Of a stretch of DNA of 42,156 bases, positions 34,567-42,156 are shown in pieces. The position numbers and the translations under genes are program-made. Every line of letters starts with the position of its first letter. Within the stretch, counting starts at the first letter, position 1. The DNA is from DASYXZ01 sp035934315 (GTDB lineage Bacteria > Acidobacteriota > Terriglobia > UBA7540), in contig DASYXZ010000296.1 in assembly GCA_035934315.1 (NCBI GenBank), forward strand, positions 1 through 42,156. The letters run 5' to 3'. The notes below the pieces were generated by a model that did not search any database, was not told where the DNA came from, and was given only the letters and a program-made list of their open reading frames with translations.

Positions 34567-35646
34567 CTACAAGATTTCCGCCAGCGGTTTGCCTCGCGCC
34601 AATCGCGGCGAGAACCCAAGCATCGCGCCCAGAGTCGGCACCAAATCCAGCGACTCCACGGGGCGGTCAACCACCACGTTCTCCCGAACTCCCGGCCCCA
34701 TCACCATCATCCAGGTGGTGCGCGAAAGGGCGTCGCCCGTGCGATGGTGCTGGAATCCGTTGCCACCGGAATCGCTGTCTGAGTCGCGGCCGAAATCGGG
34801 AAGGACGAACATCGTTGTCTTGCCCGCGTATTCCGGCTCGCTCTCGATGCCCTTCCAAATCTCGACGCAGAGCCGGTCGGAGCGCTGAATCCCAGCCAGA
34901 TAAAGCGAGAACGCCCCGGAGTGAGCAATGTCCATATCGTGGAGCGTAATCCAAAGCAGGCTGGGCGCCAGTTGCCGCATGAGCTGGCGCGCGATGTAAA
35001 CGGAGAGCTCATCGGGACTGGCCAGGCTGCGCGCGTGGGTCGTGAAATCGTCCACCGAGAGCTTCAGGATTTCTTCCAGTTGCCGAAGTTCGAATTCGCC
35101 GCCACTCAGATCCGGCGTATAGAACGGCGTTTCGTAATTGTCGCGCAAGAGATGTTCGTACTCAATTCCCTTCCCGGCGGAAAGCGCCGCCGTCAACAAG
35201 CGCTTGGGCAATATCACGCCCGCGCCGAGACCTTTGCCATACGAAGAGTAGGAACTCTCGCCGATGCGGTTGAAGCCATTGCTGGGCGCCACCACCCAGG
35301 CGTCCGCGGCAGGGCGCTTCAAGTCCTTGCGGAAATATTCGAAGACGGTGGGATTGTCCGGAGGCACGGTGGCGAAGTTGTTGAAGGTTTCGTAGACGCC
35401 GGTCGCCAGGCTCGCCGTGGCCACATAGTGCCCCAGGATGCCGCGATTCACAACCTGGGCAAAAAATGTGGAGCGGGGAATCAGCTCGCCGAGGAGATGA
35501 GGAATGTTCTCCTGCCCCTCGGGCATGAAGGTTTCTTCGTCCCGAGCGCCACCGCCGAAAGTGACCACCACCACTTTACGCCCTTTGGGCCGCTTGAGAA
35601 TGTCCAGGGCGCCCCGAGGCGCCAAACTCCAGAGGGCGCTGGCCAC
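34567..35646 (-). CDS. Alkaline-phosphatase-superfamily-like protein
   Basis: A 359-residue protein that has the build of alkaline-phosphatase/sulfatase superfamily enzymes: an N-terminal VVVVTFGGGARDEETF strand-loop, and the C-terminal W-I-T-L-H-D-M-D-I-A-H and F-V-L-P-D-F-G-R-D region where the superfamily has D-H-G metal ligands. Several ligands are altered, so catalysis is uncertain. The annotated GTG at 35646 lacks a signal peptide, but the same frame upstream encodes SRREFLRAS at 35685-35659, a Tat signal, without any standard start codon. A TTG at 35732 in another frame begins MTEILDRLK, suggesting a frameshift near 35700. It precedes the unknown 404-residue gene by 16 bases. Confidence 0.7.
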   Translation of the reverse strand: MASALWSLAPRGALDILKRPKGRKVVVVTFGGGARDEETFMPEGQENIPHLLGELIPRSTFFAQVVNRGILGHYVATASLATGVYETFNNFATVPPDNPTVFEYFRKDLKRPAADAWVVAPSNGFNRIGESSYSSYGKGLGAGVILPKRLLTAALSAGKGIEYEHLLRDNYETPFYTPDLSGGEFELRQLEEILKLSVDDFTTHARSLASPDELSVYIARQLMRQLAPSLLWITLHDMDIAHSGAFSLYLAGIQRSDRLCVEIWKGIESEPEYAGKTTMFVLPDFGRDSDSDSGGNGFQHHRTGDALSRTTWMMVMGPGVRENVVVDRPVESLDLVPTLGAMLGFSPRLARGKPLAEIL

Positions 35647-35788
35647 ACTGGCTCGGGTGGAGGCGCGCAGGAATTCCCGGCGGCTCCAGGAAATCGCCTG
35701 CGCGATTTCAAGCGGTCGAGAATTTCGGTCAAAGTAAACGGCGCGAGGAATTTGAGGCTCCTTTCGCAGATTGCCGATTCCTTAAAGA

Positions 35789-35842
35789 CGAAATTCGAAA
35801 ATGAAAACTCGCAAATCGTCTCGAGCGAATTTCGAATTTCGG
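35789..35842. repeat. GAAATTCG-type inverted repeat
   Basis: CGAAATTCG at 35789-35797 and two overlapping CGAATTTCG copies at 35826-35834 and 35833-35841 form an inverted repeat with about 28 bases between arms. It lies 20 bases after the stop of the TPR/carboxypeptidase-regulatory gene on the minus strand and could be a weak terminator or an intergenic repeat. Confidence 0.5.
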
Positions 35843-35861
35843 TTCCTCGTCCCTCAGCAAT

Positions 35862-37502
35862 CTACTGCTTCATCGAATAGACAAAAGCATCGATCTCTGC
35901 CCGCCGCTTCTCGCTTTCCGCCAAATGCTGCTTGTGAAGGCCGTTGTGAACCTCGAACTCCTGCTTCGCCAAAGCGGGTTGGCCGGTGCGCGTGTAGGCC
36001 TGGGCCAGGCGATAGTGCGCGTTCGCCAGGTCAGGCTCCAGCTTGATGGCGTGTTGATACTCGGGGATGGCCTGCGAATAATCCTGTTGCTCGGCCAGGA
36101 GAATCCCCAACTGCAAATGAGCCTCGGCAAATTTGGGATCGAGCGCGATGCCCTTCTTCATGAGCGATTCGATTTGTGGATAATCCACCTGGCCGCCGGC
36201 ATCCTGCTGGGCCTTCCAAAGGCTCATCGCGTAATCGAAGCGAGCGCGAGCGTTGGCGGGCTGAAGCTCCACAAACCGCTTGAGGCGCTTCATGACTTCA
36301 TCCGCGCGGCCCACTTGGACGCTGGACATCTTGCCCAGGAAGAAATAAGGGCGGGGGTCACTGGGTTCCAGGTCCGAGGCCGCGCACAACGCTTTCACCG
36401 CCTCGTCGTAGCGGGCGCGCGAATAAAGCGCCACACCGTAGCCGATCTGAAGCTTGGCCGAGCGCGGGTACCGTTCCACGCCGCTCGAAAAAACCTGGAT
36501 GGCGGGATCGTAGGTATGGTGGAGCAGAAGCTCGCTGCCCCAGTCAAAGATGTTGCCCTCGCTGGGATCCATGTGGGCGGCGCGCTCGTATTCGGTGACG
36601 GCGGACAAATATTGGCCGGAGCGCTCCTCGACCTCGCCGAGCAAGTCGTGAAGCTCGGCCGTGTCATGCCGCGCCATCATTTGCCGGAGCTGGCTGCGGG
36701 CGCGCGCCAAGTCGCCGGCTTCAAGGCAGGCCAAAGCCAGGTCATATCCATTCTCGTAATGCGAAGGATCTATATGCTCAGCCTTTTCCACCAAAGGGAT
36801 GCCCTGGGCCAGCCGCCCGGTGTGCAGATAGAACTCGCCCAGATCGTGGTTCGGCTTATAACCGGCCGGCGAGGCGGCGAGCGCCTTCTCGAGCTCTGCT
36901 TCCAAAGCCGCGGCGCTGGGCGCCAAGGTCTCCGGAGAGGCGGCGGAGGATTTTGGCGGTACTGCGTCGCCTCCTGGTGTGGAAGCCGCCCCCGTGTCCT
37001 TCAGGCTCGCCACCCCTTCCATGAGGCGGCGCGAGGTTTGCGCCTGGACGGGACTCGAATAGCCGCCGGGATCGACCGCGCCATGCACCGCGCTCGGTTT
37101 CAGTGGGTCTTCGTCATCATAGGCTGGCGCGGCGGCGGAAGGGTCGGGATGTTTCGCCCCGAGGGTGATATCCACGGTGACCGGCCGCTCGCCCTCCGCA
37201 ACGACAACACGGCGAACACTTGGTTCAAGACCAGCATTCTCAGCAGTCAACGTATAAGTTCCTGGCTCGACTGAAGTGAAAGTGTAAGTTCCATCCGGCG
37301 TTGTGAGGGTTGATAGGGAAACTTGTCCATTGCCGATGGTCACCTTCGCGCCGGAAATTACTCCTCCCGCCGCACTCTTGACGGTCCCCGAGATTGTTCC
37401 CGTCTTGCCTTGGGCTTGAGTGTTTTGCACAGCCCCAAGCAAGGTAATGCAAATCGCGGTGCAGCGACCGGCAAAAATAAAAGATCTAAACACAGAGTTC
37501 AC
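35862..37502 (-). CDS. TPR protein with carboxypeptidase-regulatory domain
   Basis: A 546-residue exported protein. The N-terminus has a signal-type segment (FAGRCTAICITLLGAVQ) followed by a carboxypeptidase-regulatory-like beta-sandwich (GTISGTVKSAAGGVISGA, about residues 35-115), a Pro/Ala-rich linker, and then eight or so TPRs to the end. The start is uncertain: a GTG at 37502 gives the signal peptide directly, but the frame runs to 37640. The upstream part is encoded in a CTCTGTG-rich stretch, which makes it unlikely to be translated. The beta-sandwich resembles that of the receptor upstream, so they may act together at the outer membrane. Confidence 0.8.
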   Translation of the reverse strand: MNSVFRSFIFAGRCTAICITLLGAVQNTQAQGKTGTISGTVKSAAGGVISGAKVTIGNGQVSLSTLTTPDGTYTFTSVEPGTYTLTAENAGLEPSVRRVVVAEGERPVTVDITLGAKHPDPSAAAPAYDDEDPLKPSAVHGAVDPGGYSSPVQAQTSRRLMEGVASLKDTGAASTPGGDAVPPKSSAASPETLAPSAAALEAELEKALAASPAGYKPNHDLGEFYLHTGRLAQGIPLVEKAEHIDPSHYENGYDLALACLEAGDLARARSQLRQMMARHDTAELHDLLGEVEERSGQYLSAVTEYERAAHMDPSEGNIFDWGSELLLHHTYDPAIQVFSSGVERYPRSAKLQIGYGVALYSRARYDEAVKALCAASDLEPSDPRPYFFLGKMSSVQVGRADEVMKRLKRFVELQPANARARFDYAMSLWKAQQDAGGQVDYPQIESLMKKGIALDPKFAEAHLQLGILLAEQQDYSQAIPEYQHAIKLEPDLANAHYRLAQAYTRTGQPALAKQEFEVHNGLHKQHLAESEKRRAEIDAFVYSMKQ

Positions 37503-37647
37503 AGAGATTGCGCAGAGCCCTTTTCCTCTGCGGTCTCCGTGGGTCCTTGTCTGTGTCCTCTGTGACAGATGTTCTTGTTCACAAGCGCCCATATTCGTCT
37601 CTACTCTGTCAATTCTAACATCCCGGCTTCTAGCGAACAAACGCGTC

Positions 37648-37690
37648 CCAAAAAAAAGAAGGGGGGTTCCGCCTTCCGGGACCTCCCTTG
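37648..37690 (-). terminator. Rho-independent terminator of the receptor gene
   Basis: On the minus strand, AAGGGAGGTCC pairs with GGAACCCCCCTT (with a mismatch or two) and is followed by a run of eight T residues. It lies 37 bases after the stop of the receptor gene, and separates it from the TPR gene. Confidence 0.8.
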
Positions 37691-37726
37691 GGTTTCGAGC
37701 AAACCAGACTAACTGCGACCTTCCAT

Positions 37727-40700
37727 TTACCAGTAAAACTTCAGCGCAAACTGAATCTCGCGCGGATCGTTGGGATTGTCGCGCGTTGAAGTAATTTGGC
37801 CAAAGTGGCCGTTCTTTGTGAGGTCCGTAAACTGGAAATTCCGGTTACCCGGGATAGCGAAGTTTGGGTGGTTGGTCAGATTAAAAAATTCCGAGCGGAA
37901 CTCGAGGTGAGTAGTTTCAGAAGTCTTGACCTGCTTGAACAGCGACCAATCAAGCCGGTGATATCCTGGGCCAACCAATTGTGTGTACGCTCCTCCCAGG
38001 ACTCCGAAGCCCGTTTCAGGTATGCAGTTGGGAGGGCTATTGAGGTTCGGACCGCCAGCCGCCAACTGGCAAGGCTGGGTGAATGCGGCAGGATTCATCC
38101 ACTGATTTACATTGTGTGGCCCGGCGATCACGTTCTGTCCGGGAACCAACAAGGCGTTACAATTGTTGCCGGAATTCGTCCCGCTAATGCACCCGACAGT
38201 AAACGGCTGGCCATCCTGGAGCGTAAGAATTGCATTGGTACTCCAACCGCCCAGGATCCCTTCAGCGAGACGGCCGCCATTGGTCAGCCAATGCTTGCCT
38301 TGGCCCACCGGAAGTTCCCAACCGCCGCTAATATGGACAATGTTACGCACGTCGAAATCCGCCAATGCGTAATCCTTTATGATGCCCATGCCGGGAACGT
38401 AAGGCGCGCGCCAACCGCCAATATCGCCATTGAGCAAATCGCGCCCTGTGGTCCGGACTTTACCGTATGTGTAGTTGGCGTTGAAGTTCAGGCCGGCGCT
38501 GAATCTCCGCTCAAACGTGGCCTGCAATGAATGGTAATGGCTGGCTCCTTCCGTCGCCGCAAAGCTTGAGCCTTGGCCAAAGTCCGGGTATGGGATATGA
38601 GGAATCTGGCCGCCCGAGCAAGGGTTGTGAGTGCAGGTGTTGATGGGCAGAATCTGGCCGACCTGATTTGAGCCGGGGAAAGTCTCCAGATGGTCGGCCA
38701 ATGACCCCACGTACCCGAGGCTGAGTGTCTGGTTCGGCGTCACCTGGTACTGGAACATCAAGTTAAACCCCTGCGTATAAGGCGTGATGTAGTTGAATTG
38801 AATCCCGCGTAGACTCAGTCCATTGGCTATAACGATAGCGGGATTGAGAGGAACGCTCAGATATCCTTGCTCCAGAGTAGCCACGGAGCCGTCGGCATAG
38901 GTGTTAGGCGTCCAGTCATTAGGATTATTGAAGTGGAAATCGAACTGGAAGGGATAATTCTCACCCAGGTTTGGCGAAAAGCCGCGGTTCTCAAACCCGC
39001 CGTAGAAAATTCCGTACCCTCCGCGGACCACTAATTTCTGTGTGACTTGATAGGCAAATCCCACACGGGGAGAGAAGTTGGTATTCTGGGAATTGCCGAG
39101 GGTTGCATTCGGCGTGTAGACCAGGCTGATTCCGTCTTGCGCCAATAAGCTCACAAAGCTGGGGGAAGGTGCAGGTCTATTCTTGCGCTGGCTGGGAATC
39201 AGGTATTGAGCGCCTGCCCCGGGCGGCCCGGGAATGAGATTCCCCTGGCCGCCGAAGTTTTCCTCGACTTGGGCGAAGTAATCCCAGCGCACGCCGAGAT
39301 TCAAGGTGAGCTTTTGGCTCACTTTCCAGTCATCCAGGAAGTAGCCGCCATAGTAGTTGTGGCCATCGTCCACGTTGGCCATGTTCGAGATTCTCGTGTC
39401 GTTCGCGCCACCCTGCACGGCGTTCACTCCATTGGGTGTCCCGGCAGTGGCAGGGTTTACGGGAAGCAATAGCAATTGCGCGATTCCGGTGCTGCCGTCT
39501 CCATGGTTCGGCATTTGAGTGTAAGTTCCTCCGAAGGCCATGGAGCCTCGTGACCACGGTGGTTGAAGGGTGGAAAACTTGATGTGCTGGAACTCTATTC
39601 CACCCTTGAAGGCGTGCGAGTGATAAATCTTAGTGAGGTTTTCCGTCAATTGGGCGGTGGAATTGTACTCGTCGGAAACCAGGAAATTGGAGCTGCCGAT
39701 CTGGGAGAGGGAGCCGATATTGATCTGGGGCAAGCCTCCGTTCTTCGGCGATTGAGCGACGCCCTGGATCCCGAATTGGGCGGGAATCCCGAGTGTATTC
39801 CCGTTCGATTGCAGCCGGCTGGTATGGATAAAGCCGAACCCGAACCGCGCTTCATTGATCAGGGTGGGAGAGAACGAGTGAGTCCAACTCAGGGCTGAAT
39901 TACTGGAGCCCGCAGTCTGGGTGCCTTGATTGAACCCGCCTCCATCGGCAATGCCGCCAAACGGGCCGGGCTTAAGCTGCGGTTCATCAAGGTAGCTGAA
40001 TCGCGCGAACATCTGGTCCTTATCGCTGAAGTTGTGATCGGCGCGAACATCAAAGCGGCGCCCATTGTCCTGCACCACAGGGCTGGCACTAAAGTTGTTG
40101 AAGAGGGCGCTCGGGTTGGTCGGCGCGGGGAAGAGATTGAGGAGTTTGACGGCGTTCGGGTCGATCCGGCTGGCGCAGAGCGTGTTCGGAATGCTGCCGC
40201 AGGAAATCGGATCGCGGACAAAACCGTTGCCCGTCGCGGTTAGGCCGGTCACGGGGTCAACCGCGCCGCTGGTTACGGACCGTGTGGTGGCCGGATCGTA
40301 GATCGTTCCGCAAGGAATTTTTCGTCCCAGCAAATCCGTTCCTTTGCTGCAACCTTGCAGGGCAATCAGATCGGCAAAGTTCGTATAACCGCTGGCTCGT
40401 TCCGCTGCCGTGGGAACCGTGCTATTGAATGTCGTGCCTTGGCGCCGCCGTGTGAACTCGAGGTCACCGAAGATAAACGTCTTGTTTCGGCCATCGTAAA
40501 TGTGCGGGATTATCACCGGACCGCCGGCCGTAAAGCCGAACTGGTTGAGCCGAAACTCGGGTTTTTTCTGACGTGCGGAATTGACGAAAAAATCGTTGGC
40601 ATCGAAAACGTCATTGCGCACAAATTCCCAGACGTCGCCATGGAAGGTGTTCGTCCCGGACTTAATCGTGGCATTCAATACCGCGCCCCCGGCACGACCG

Positions 40701-41422
40701 AACTCGGCGCTGTAATCGTTGGTCTGAATTTTGAACTCCGAGATCGCATCGACCGATGGCAGAACTACGAAGGCCGTGCCATTGAGGAAGTCCACCAGGT
40801 CAATGTTGTTGTCAATGCCGTCGAGAAGATAGTTATTCTGCGCCGGACGATTGCCATTGGCGGAGAAATCCCCGCTGGCGTTAAGGCCGCGGCCTTCCTG
40901 CTGGCCAACCGTCACTCCGGCCACGGTTTGCGCCAGGAAGGTGAAATTGCGCCCATTTAGGGGCAGCGTGTTCACGGAATGAGAGTTCACCACCTGGCCG
41001 ACGGAGGCGTTCTCGGTTTGAAGCAGAGGCGCGGCGGCCGATACCTCGATTGTCTGGGTGACCGCGCCAGGTACCATCGAGAAGTCGACAACGGCCTGCT
41101 GCTGGACATCTAATGTAATGTGTGTCCGTTGCGCCTTTTGAAAGCCCTGGAACTCCACCGAAACGGTGTAGGTTCCGATTTTGACCGGAGTGAAATTGTA
41201 AGTTCCGTCGTTTCCGGTAACTGTGGAAAGGGAAAAGGCGGTGCCTTCATTGGTGATGGTAACTGTGGCCCCTGGAACCACGCCGCCGGATTGGTCTTTC
41301 ACCGTCCCCAAGATCGCCCCGGTGTCCACTTGGGCCAAAAGCCCTTGTGCCGCCATCAAGCCAAAAAGTGCGACGGTGAGAAGGGAAATCAAAAGATGAA
41401 AGGCGTGTGACCTTCGCTGCAT
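37727..41422 (-). CDS. Oar-like TonB-dependent outer-membrane receptor
   Basis: A 1231-residue outer-membrane protein. Signal peptide (LLISLLTVALFGLMAAQGLLA), then a carboxypeptidase-regulatory beta domain (GTVKDQSGGVVPGATVTITN), a plug with LPLNGRNFTFLAQTVAGV and the sequence FNGTAFVVLPSVDAISEF, and a long beta-barrel ending in LKFYW, typical of barrel insertion. The Oar-like group is greatly expanded in Acidobacteriota and is thought to import or bind large ligands; substrate not known. The ATG at 41422 has AGGAG upstream; the frame is open to 41548. It carries its own promoter candidate and terminator. GNGFVRDP and many Asn/Gly stretches in loops are typical of the family. Confidence 0.93.
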   Translation of the reverse strand: MQRRSHAFHLLISLLTVALFGLMAAQGLLAQVDTGAILGTVKDQSGGVVPGATVTITNEGTAFSLSTVTGNDGTYNFTPVKIGTYTVSVEFQGFQKAQRTHITLDVQQQAVVDFSMVPGAVTQTIEVSAAAPLLQTENASVGQVVNSHSVNTLPLNGRNFTFLAQTVAGVTVGQQEGRGLNASGDFSANGNRPAQNNYLLDGIDNNIDLVDFLNGTAFVVLPSVDAISEFKIQTNDYSAEFGRAGGAVLNATIKSGTNTFHGDVWEFVRNDVFDANDFFVNSARQKKPEFRLNQFGFTAGGPVIIPHIYDGRNKTFIFGDLEFTRRRQGTTFNSTVPTAAERASGYTNFADLIALQGCSKGTDLLGRKIPCGTIYDPATTRSVTSGAVDPVTGLTATGNGFVRDPISCGSIPNTLCASRIDPNAVKLLNLFPAPTNPSALFNNFSASPVVQDNGRRFDVRADHNFSDKDQMFARFSYLDEPQLKPGPFGGIADGGGFNQGTQTAGSSNSALSWTHSFSPTLINEARFGFGFIHTSRLQSNGNTLGIPAQFGIQGVAQSPKNGGLPQINIGSLSQIGSSNFLVSDEYNSTAQLTENLTKIYHSHAFKGGIEFQHIKFSTLQPPWSRGSMAFGGTYTQMPNHGDGSTGIAQLLLLPVNPATAGTPNGVNAVQGGANDTRISNMANVDDGHNYYGGYFLDDWKVSQKLTLNLGVRWDYFAQVEENFGGQGNLIPGPPGAGAQYLIPSQRKNRPAPSPSFVSLLAQDGISLVYTPNATLGNSQNTNFSPRVGFAYQVTQKLVVRGGYGIFYGGFENRGFSPNLGENYPFQFDFHFNNPNDWTPNTYADGSVATLEQGYLSVPLNPAIVIANGLSLRGIQFNYITPYTQGFNLMFQYQVTPNQTLSLGYVGSLADHLETFPGSNQVGQILPINTCTHNPCSGGQIPHIPYPDFGQGSSFAATEGASHYHSLQATFERRFSAGLNFNANYTYGKVRTTGRDLLNGDIGGWRAPYVPGMGIIKDYALADFDVRNIVHISGGWELPVGQGKHWLTNGGRLAEGILGGWSTNAILTLQDGQPFTVGCISGTNSGNNCNALLVPGQNVIAGPHNVNQWMNPAAFTQPCQLAAGGPNLNSPPNCIPETGFGVLGGAYTQLVGPGYHRLDWSLFKQVKTSETTHLEFRSEFFNLTNHPNFAIPGNRNFQFTDLTKNGHFGQITSTRDNPNDPREIQFALKFYW

Positions 41423-41526
41423 AGTTCTTGTCTCCTCTTCGTGGAAAATCTGGTTTTTTTTCACCAGGAACCAAAGCTCATCTCGGAGCTTGGAAAGACC
41501 CGAACTAAACCCGACGCAAGGCGGTT

Positions 41527-41544
41527 GCGCAATCGATTGCGCAG
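41527..41544. promoter_or_regulatory. Perfect 18-bp palindrome, possible operator
   Basis: TGCGCAATCGATTGCGCA is its own reverse complement. It lies 105 bases upstream of the receptor start and, on the minus strand, would cover about +6 to +23 of the message predicted from the promoter candidate at 41556-41584. Confidence 0.55.
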
Positions 41545-41555
41545 CCAAGCGCCTA

Positions 41556-41584
41556 GCATCCTACAGCCGCCAAACCCTGTCAAG
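41556..41584 (-). promoter_or_regulatory. Candidate promoter of the receptor gene
   Basis: On the minus strand, a perfect TTGACA (41584-41579) is followed 17 bases later by GATGCT (41561-41556). The -10 box is weak. Confidence 0.4.
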
Positions 41585-41696
41585 CGAAAAATAATATCTT
41601 TATTCCGCCCATCTAATCGAATTCTTCCCTTTAGTCAGCCTAAACTGCCAGACGGGTGGTGGTGTCATTTGAATTCGGATCGCTTATGGAGCAGCG

Positions 41697-41783
41697 GTCA
41701 TTCCCGCGAAGGCGGGAATCCATTCCGTCGGCGGCGGATTTGCCATGGTTTGCTAAGTGGATTCCCGCCTTCGCGGGAATGAC
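41697..41783. repeat. REP element with perfect 26-bp inverted repeat
   Basis: The arms at 41697-41722 and 41758-41783 are exact reverse complements, 35 bases apart. Each arm also folds alone: TTCCCGC and GCGGGAA pair over a GAAG (or CTTC) loop. This is the layout of paired REP (BIME-like) sequences mobilised by REP-associated transposases. Confidence 0.9.
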
Positions 41784-42089
41784 GCGATGTGGGCGTGCGC
41801 TTATCCTCCAAATGACCCCAGTACCTGGCAGACGCCATGTTTCTCGATCCAGTCACGAGAAAGAGAGAGGCAATCGTATTGCCACAGTTTCCTGGACATT
41901 CTAATGTCGACTAAGTCTTTTTTTTTCCTTCGATTGGCGTCAAGGAGTTGATCCCCTCCTTTTTTTGACAAAGGGCGAATTTAAAAATTAACATTAATCA
42001 ATTATAATATTTTGACTTTCATGGAAATGGCGATGTTGCGTATCATGAAGTTGCGGAGGCAGGGCCATCAATTATCATTGCCAAAATGA

Positions 42090-42111
42090 AAGGCGCTTGC
42101 GCAAACGCCTT
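42090..42111. repeat. 22-base dyad near the right edge
   Basis: AAGGCG and CGCCTT flank a central TTGCGCAA palindrome with one unpaired position on each side, so the 22 bases are almost a perfect dyad. No T run follows. It may be a regulator site for a gene outside the window. Confidence 0.4.
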
Positions 42112-42156
42112 GTGAAATTCTCCGACTAAGGCTATCCTTTGCTGCGAGAAAGCAAG

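Larger units (their letters stand above)
41423..42156. other. 734-base region without a gene at the right edge
   Basis: The region upstream of the receptor gene holds a promoter candidate, the 18-bp palindrome, a REP element and, towards the end, an AT-rich stretch (about 41930-42030) with TTGACA at 41965 and TATAAT at 42003, whose spacing does not fit a single promoter. A 22-residue ORF at 42021 is too short to support. Confidence 0.6.

Noticed and set aside
35925..37274. Plus-strand frame of 449 codons opposite the TPR/carboxypeptidase-regulatory gene
   Set aside because: The minus frame encodes recognisable TPRs and a beta-sandwich domain. The plus frame has no motif and is a GC-rich shadow of a long gene.
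40355..40960. Plus-strand frame of 201 codons inside the receptor gene
   Set aside because: The minus frame is clearly the TonB-dependent receptor. No promoter, ribosome site or domain supports the plus frame.
1..42156. CRISPR array or ribosomal RNA genes
   Set aside because: I saw no series of evenly spaced repeats and no rRNA sequence on either strand.

Overview
The window looks like a chromosome segment of an Acidobacteriota bacterium. The main reasons are a very large Oar-like TonB-dependent receptor with an N-terminal carboxypeptidase-regulatory domain, neighbouring proteins with TPR and carboxypeptidase-regulatory domains, a CRTAC1/UnbV-type remnant, DUF1015, DUF4070-type radical SAM and PilZ/STAS/CBS genes, together with moderately high GC. 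This assignment rests on gene content and style; no marker gene was compared.

Layout. Bases 1-210 hold the 3' end of an IS256-type transposase gene and a 28-bp tandem duplication of its end. Bases 224-3626 are a plus-strand run: a YfgM-like membrane TPR protein, ETF-ubiquinone oxidoreductase and a DUF374 acyltransferase. Bases 3661-12350 are housekeeping: coaE, folD, maf, selB, a secreted HEAT-like protein, a Gph-like HAD phosphatase, DUF1015, a STAS protein and a 51-residue zinc ribbon. Bases 12358-14331 carry a NicO-type Ni/Co transporter and an alanine-type aminotransferase, which read in one direction into the zinc ribbon and STAS genes. Bases 14568-20500 hold AsmA, a lipocalin-like exported protein, a CBS pair, PilZ, an unknown 195-residue protein, an MglA-type GTPase and a ParD/ParE-type toxin-antitoxin pair whose toxin has an in-frame stop. 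Bases 20537-28029 hold a B12-binding radical SAM protein, two unknown membrane proteins, a Gfo/Idh/MocA oxidoreductase, a lone MacB-type permease, a small cupin-like protein and an SPFH/band-7 protein.

At 28102-28177 lies tRNA-Lys(CTT). It is followed by a compact, translationally coupled mobile module on the minus strand (ORF6N protein, excisionase, tyrosine recombinase; 28261-30168). The far edge of the module is joined in frame to the remnant of a CRTAC1/FG-GAP gene (30169-30631), so the module, or a deletion that followed its arrival, destroyed a resident gene.

Bases 30742-41422 form a minus-strand cluster of large exported proteins: the TonB-dependent receptor, which has its own strong terminator, then a TPR/carboxypeptidase-regulatory protein, an alkaline-phosphatase-superfamily-like protein, an unknown 404-residue protein and an 839-residue TPR protein; the broken CRTAC1 gene would have been the last member. 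This cluster is the best candidate for a poorly described system. Gene order suggests outer-membrane uptake or surface processing of an unknown ligand, but no substrate can be read from the sequence. The right edge (41423-42156) has no gene; it carries a perfect 18-bp palindrome near the receptor promoter and a perfect 26-bp inverted-repeat REP element, with a decayed relative at the 5' end of the large TPR gene.
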